From Candidatus Syntropharchaeum sp. (GTDB lineage Archaea > Halobacteriota > Syntropharchaeia > Alkanophagales > Methanospirareceae), in contig JADHYP010000064.1 in NCBI GenBank assembly GCA_016782355.1, positions 1 through 7,743 of the forward strand: 7,743 nucleotides of DNA, written 5' to 3'. This document shows, in pieces, positions 5,742-7,743 of this stretch; position 1 is the first letter of the stretch; each line of letters begins with the position of its first letter. The position numbers and the translations under genes were made by a program. The notes under the pieces are model-generated. The model saw only the letters and a program-made list of their open reading frames with translations, did not search any database and was not told the origin of the DNA.

Positions 5742-6125
5742 ATGAGCGAAGAGCAGTTGCATTTGGAAGATGCGAAGAAGTTGTATCAAAAAGCGGTTGA
5801 GGAGTTTGAAATAGCGAGGGGGAAGTATGACCGTGTTTTTCTGTGCGATGTTTGTGCAAAGGGTTGGCTTTCTGCAATAGAAGCCACTTACGCACTCTTG
5901 CTCAAAAAAGGAGTAAAAGAAGAGGAGTTGCACAGAACAGATTGGGGGAGAAGATACATGGTGCACAGATATGCGGAGAAGGAGCTTGAATGGTTATATT
6001 TTTCGCTACGGGATAACCTGCATATAGAATGCTATTATGAGCGGGCATTGGATTTCGATGAGGTTCAGATACGATTGGATGACCTCAAATATTACATTGA
6101 GAAGATTGAAGAGGTAAGGGGATGA
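5742..6125 (+). CDS. HEPN-like helical protein
   Basis: 127 aa, all-helical pattern: an N-terminal amphipathic helix (LEDAKKLYQKAVEEFEIARG), then a central SAIEATYALLLKKG helix, RTDWGRRYMVHRYAEKELEWL, RDNLHIECYYE and a final DDLKYYIEKIEE helix. The arrangement resembles archaeal HEPN/PaREP1/DUF5618-type bundles. The expected RNase motif R-x4-6-H is not exact: RDNLH gives R-x3-H, while RYMVHRYAEKE offers another R/H pair. Catalysis is therefore uncertain. It has its own promoter in the repeat upstream. Its stop codon TGA (6123-6125) overlaps the ATG at 6122-6124 of the second mini-gene, and the group II intron begins on the very next base. The intron's presumed IBS1/IBS2 target lies in this gene's last codons. 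Confidence 0.6.
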   Translation: MSEEQLHLEDAKKLYQKAVEEFEIARGKYDRVFLCDVCAKGWLSAIEATYALLLKKGVKEEELHRTDWGRRYMVHRYAEKELEWLYFSLRDNLHIECYYERALDFDEVQIRLDDLKYYIEKIEEVRG

Positions 6126-6918
6126 GTGTGCCGAGCAAAATTCATAATAGCCAGTTGGTGAAAATCCAACCTGAGGAAAGGTTAGCCGCCACCTCAGAAC
6201 TGAACCTTGCATTCTGTCCGGTGACAGGCAGTGGTGAAGCCAAGGGGATGGGATACTGGGCTGCAACGCAAGTGAAGGGATTGAGCCCCGAAATACACGT
6301 TGTCTCGGTGGTCGACGTTGTTCATTTGACGGAAGACAGCACTCTCACCGCCGTTAGTCCGAACCTCCGGTCTTGGAATATAGCAGGGAGCGCTGGAACA
6401 TGGCGAGGCGATGAGAGCCCGACGGGGTCTGAGACCGTGGCACGGTATCAAATGGATGTTGTGGGAACTCGGGAGAGCCAGAGTGTTCTCTTTACTGGAG
6501 TATGTAATGTCAAGCCTATAAACGGTAAGATATTACAGATGACACCCTGGGGGTCGGACCAGCTCATAGTACCGATGAAGCAGGGTAATGCCTATGGAGG
6601 GAAGGGGCTGTCGGTTGAACCGTTGGGTCAGGGACACATCCACCGCACAAAGAGGCGGGTTAAGGATGGTAACAAAACTGGACTCATAACCTATCTCGAA
6701 AATGGTAGGGAGGTTCTTCTGAAGAGCCGGATGAGGGAAAACCTCAAGTCCGGTTCTGTGAGGGGGCTCATAGCAGCTTCCGGGAGGAGGTGGCTATGAG
6801 CTCTACTCGACAAAAGATTAATCTGGTGTTTGTTTTGGTGATTGCGCTTGCTTTGTTCGTTTGCGCGAGTGGAGTTGTGAGTGCGAAGACGAAACAAATA
6901 TATATGCCAAAAACTTAA
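6122..6918 (+). CDS. Signal-peptide mini-gene, copy split by a group II intron: join(6122..6125, 6812..6918)
   Basis: Joining ATGA (6122-6125) to AAAAGATTAATC (from 6812) gives ATG AAA AAG ATT AAT, that is MKKIN, exactly as in the copy at 5598. The joined ORF is 111 nt including the stop, identical in length to the other copy. It has the same signal-peptide design (core LVFVLVIALALFVCA, cleavage site VVSA) and tail KTKQIYMPKT. Without splicing, an in-frame ATG at 6796 inside intron domain VI could still give a 40-residue version beginning MSSTRQ, which keeps the hydrophobic core. Start and stop of the upstream gene overlap (ATGA), so translation is probably coupled. Confidence 0.7.
6724..6756 (+). 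ncRNA. Group II intron domain V
   Basis: A 33-nt hairpin: GAGCCGGA pairs with TCCGGTTC, a 2-nt AG bulge follows, and TGAGG/CCTCA forms the distal stem with loop GAAAA. The catalytic triad AGC is at 6725-6727. Position and fold match the most conserved element of group II ribozymes. Confidence 0.92.
6760..6808 (+). ncRNA. Group II intron domain VI with branch-point A6805
   Basis: GAG(6760-6762)/CTC(6806-6808) and GGGG(6763-6766)/CTCT(6801-6804) flank a single bulged A at 6805. Above them the stem CTCATAGC/GCTATGAG and a CTTCC-ggga-GGAGG cap close the hairpin. A6805 is the seventh base from the intron end, the canonical lariat position. A 3-nt joiner separates it from domain V. Confidence 0.9.
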
Positions 6919-6950
6919 ACAGGATATAGGCGATAAAAATGAGAGAAGAC
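6814..6950 (+). repeat. 137-bp direct repeat, copy 2
   Basis: Second copy of 5604-5740. It lies immediately 3' of the intron and ends within the first codons of the DUF5678 gene. In this copy the base change T to A at 6939 creates the ATG used as that gene's start. Confidence 0.95.
6892..6905 (+). promoter_or_regulatory. TATA/BRE-like promoter inside repeat copy 2
   Basis: Identical element to 5682-5695, about 35-45 nt upstream of the ATG at 6939. It predicts a short leader for the DUF5678 / retropepsin-like operon. Confidence 0.5.
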
Positions 6951-7133
6951 TATGAGTGGTTCATAAAGACGGATTTTAGTAAATATGCGGGAAAATGGAT
7001 TGCAACGATAGGTAAAAAGGTCGTGGCAGAGGGAGACGATGCAGAAGTAGTTTATAAAGAAGCAAAGGATAAATATCCGGGTAAGAAGCCATCATTGGCT
7101 AAAATACCGACTGGGGATACTCTGATATTATGA
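6939..7133 (+). CDS. DUF5678 family small protein
   Basis: 64 aa. The sequence runs FIKTDFSKYAGKWIATIG, then KKVVAEGDDAEVVYKEAKDK, then a proline/lysine-rich end KYPGKKPSLAKIPTGDTLIL. This is the DUF5678 pattern (Y-x-G-K-W-[IV]-A, then V-[AV]-x-G, then a helix with K-x-[YH]-P). The function of the family is unknown. In archaea these short ORFs often sit directly before small aspartyl-protease-like genes, as here: the stop overlaps the next start as ATGA (7130-7133). The promoter and the start codon context come from the 137-bp repeat. Confidence 0.8.
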   Translation: MREDYEWFIKTDFSKYAGKWIATIGKKVVAEGDDAEVVYKEAKDKYPGKKPSLAKIPTGDTLIL

Positions 7134-7546
7134 CCATAGAGTTCAGATACCGTGAGGAAGAATCGGAAATAACCGGAACGATACTTCGTCCGGTTGCAGC
7201 TCTGGAATTCAAGAGCAGGAGCGGCGAATGGATTGAAATACGCATGTATATTGATTCCGGAGCAGATATGACTTTAATACCTCTCTCTTTTGGCAGATTG
7301 CTTGGTTTGGAGCTGAGAAAGGAGGATATTAAACATCTTCGTGGCGTGGGTGGTGGAGAGGTGCCGGTGATCGTTGCAAGGGTAGATATTAGGATGGATG
7401 ATGTTGAATTTCCAATTGACGTTGCATGGGCACTTGAAGAGGATGTTCCACCTTTGCTTGGGAGAACCGATATATTTGATAGATTTAAGATTATGTTTAA
7501 TCAAGGTTCGCGGAGTATTATATTTGAGGAGTCGAACAAAACATAG
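7130..7546 (+). CDS. Retropepsin-like aspartyl protease-fold protein
   Basis: 138 aa, beta-rich, no signal peptide. Active-site motif Y40-I-D42-S-G-A-D46 followed by MTLIP matches the D-[ST]-G-A loop of retropepsin-like (single-lobe) proteases. GVGGGEVPV (72-80) could be the flap region, and VPPLLGRTDIFDRFKIMF (106-123) matches the hydrophobic-hydrophobic-G-[RN] second motif. Length fits a one-lobe enzyme that must dimerise. The gene is coupled to the DUF5678 gene by a 4-nt overlap, which may provide a partner or substrate. Proteolytic activity is inferred from the motif; the physiological target is unknown. Stop TAG at 7544-7546. Confidence 0.8.
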   Translation: MTIEFRYREEESEITGTILRPVAALEFKSRSGEWIEIRMYIDSGADMTLIPLSFGRLLGLELRKEDIKHLRGVGGGEVPVIVARVDIRMDDVEFPIDVAWALEEDVPPLLGRTDIFDRFKIMFNQGSRSIIFEESNKT

Positions 7547-7555
7547 GTGATTAAA

Positions 7556-7732
7556 ATGGAAGAATTTGCGGTATTTAAAAGCATGGAGAATGACTTAGAA
7601 GAGAAACATCCGCATAAAGTTGTCGCAATTCATAAGGGAAAAATCATTTCAAAGAAATTTGAGATTGTGGGTAGAAATTTATTTGGAATTGTATCGTGTA
7701 GTACAAAAATAGAGAAGAATATATTAAAGTAA
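7556..7732 (+). pseudogene. DUF5678-like N-terminus fused to repeat sequence (chimeric ORF)
   Basis: 58 aa from the ATG at 7556, chosen because AGGTGA (7545-7550) is an appropriately spaced ribosome binding site. The GTG at 7547 lies inside that site. Residues 1-35 (MEEFAVFKSMENDLEEKHPH, then KVVAIHKGKIISKKF) resemble the first half of DUF5678-type proteins, with the usual V-A-I-H-x-G-K core. From about 7669 the DNA switches to the 74-bp repeat and is read in a frame different from the PaREP1 copy (VGRNLFGIVSCSTKIEKNILK would be the new tail), so the C-terminus is not the original one. Probably a recombination-truncated gene; it could still be translated after the retropepsin-like gene. Confidence 0.6.
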
Positions 7733-7743
7733 AAGACATAACT
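7670..7743 (+). repeat. 74-bp direct repeat, copy B (runs to window edge)
   Basis: Matches 4110-4183 with three mismatches. It includes a TATA element (7718-7729) without its downstream gene, which must lie beyond the window. Confidence 0.95.

Larger units (their letters stand above)
6126..6811 (+). mobile_element. ORF-less group II intron (ribozyme only, 686 nt)
   Basis: The 5' end GTGTGCCGAGC matches the group II GUGYG consensus and the 3' end is ...CTACTCGAC (AY). Both ends are fixed to the base by comparison with the intronless mini-gene at 5598-5708. Canonical domains V (6724-6756) and VI (6760-6808) are present. Candidate exon pairings: IBS1 6120-6125 (GGATGA) with EBS1 6322-6327 (TCATTT, two G-U pairs); IBS2 6114-6119 (GTAAGG) with EBS2 6205-6210 (CCTTGC, one G-U). 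T6321 next to EBS1 could pair with the first 3' exon base, as in delta pairing. No reverse transcriptase or maturase is encoded, so mobility and perhaps splicing would need a protein from elsewhere. Base composition is visibly richer in G+C than the flanks. The subclass is not assigned. Confidence 0.92.

Noticed and set aside
5547..5966. Minus-strand ORFs over the mini-gene and HEPN-like gene
   Set aside because: They cross the repeat, promoter and two plus-strand genes, with no ribosome binding site or recognisable motif.
6122..6799. 225-aa ORF as a protein-coding gene
   Set aside because: It lies almost wholly within the group II intron defined by consensus ends, domains V and VI, and comparison with the intronless repeat. 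The product resembles no family and reads like translated ribozyme.
4109..7743. CRISPR-like array from the repeated 18-mer and 74-mer
   Set aside because: Spacing is irregular (hundreds to thousands of bases) with genes between copies, and only two or three copies are present.
1..7743. tRNA or rRNA genes
   Set aside because: I saw no T-loop/anticodon cloverleaf or conserved rRNA segments on reading both strands, though a covariance search was not possible.

Overview
The window reads as archaeal DNA. TATA/BRE-like promoters lie about 25-40 nt upstream of starts, genes are short and often overlap by ATGA, and the families present (PaREP1, DUF2283, DUF5678, PIN-like, small retropepsin-like proteins) are typical of archaeal accessory regions. 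A molybdopterin/Fe-S oxidoreductase related to FdhA/NuoG, a group II intron and fragmented IS DNA together would suit an anaerobic methane- or alkane-metabolising euryarchaeon (ANME-1/Syntrophoarchaeum-like). That taxon is inference only.

Layout. Positions 2-1058 hold a decayed DDE transposase: 5'-open at the window edge, frameshifted near 730, and truncated where it meets a minus-strand four-helix membrane protein (1036-1467). A minus-strand HhH-GPD-like protein (1561-2118) follows, with a terminator-like hairpin over its stop codon. Divergently transcribed is a standalone molybdopterin oxidoreductase homologue (2228-3769) that keeps its 4Fe-4S cysteines but appears to lack the Cys/Sec metal ligand.

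From 3841 to the end is a dense accessory island on the plus strand: a chimeric half-copy of a PaREP1 gene; a 50-aa ORF overlapping a PIN-like gene; a full PaREP1 gene coupled to a DUF2283 gene; a signal-peptide mini-gene; a HEPN-like helical gene; an ORF-less group II intron; a second copy of the mini-gene; a DUF5678 / retropepsin-like pair; and a chimeric DUF5678-like ORF. Two direct-repeat families, one of about 137 bp and one of about 74 bp, each carry a promoter. They appear to have been used to fuse ready-made promoters and gene ends to new cassettes.

The strongest observation is the group II intron at 6126-6811 (686 nt, starts GTGTG, ends AC, good domains V and VI with a bulged A seven nucleotides from the 3' end). 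It carries no reverse transcriptase and sits one base after an ATG start codon. Joining 6125 to 6812 recreates the first codons of the mini-gene whose uninterrupted copy lies at 5598-5708, which fixes both splice sites to the nucleotide. The same ATGA is the stop of the upstream HEPN-like gene, so production of the secreted mini-peptide from its own start should depend on splicing. The 225-codon ORF that runs through the intron is best treated as a spurious reading of the ribozyme.
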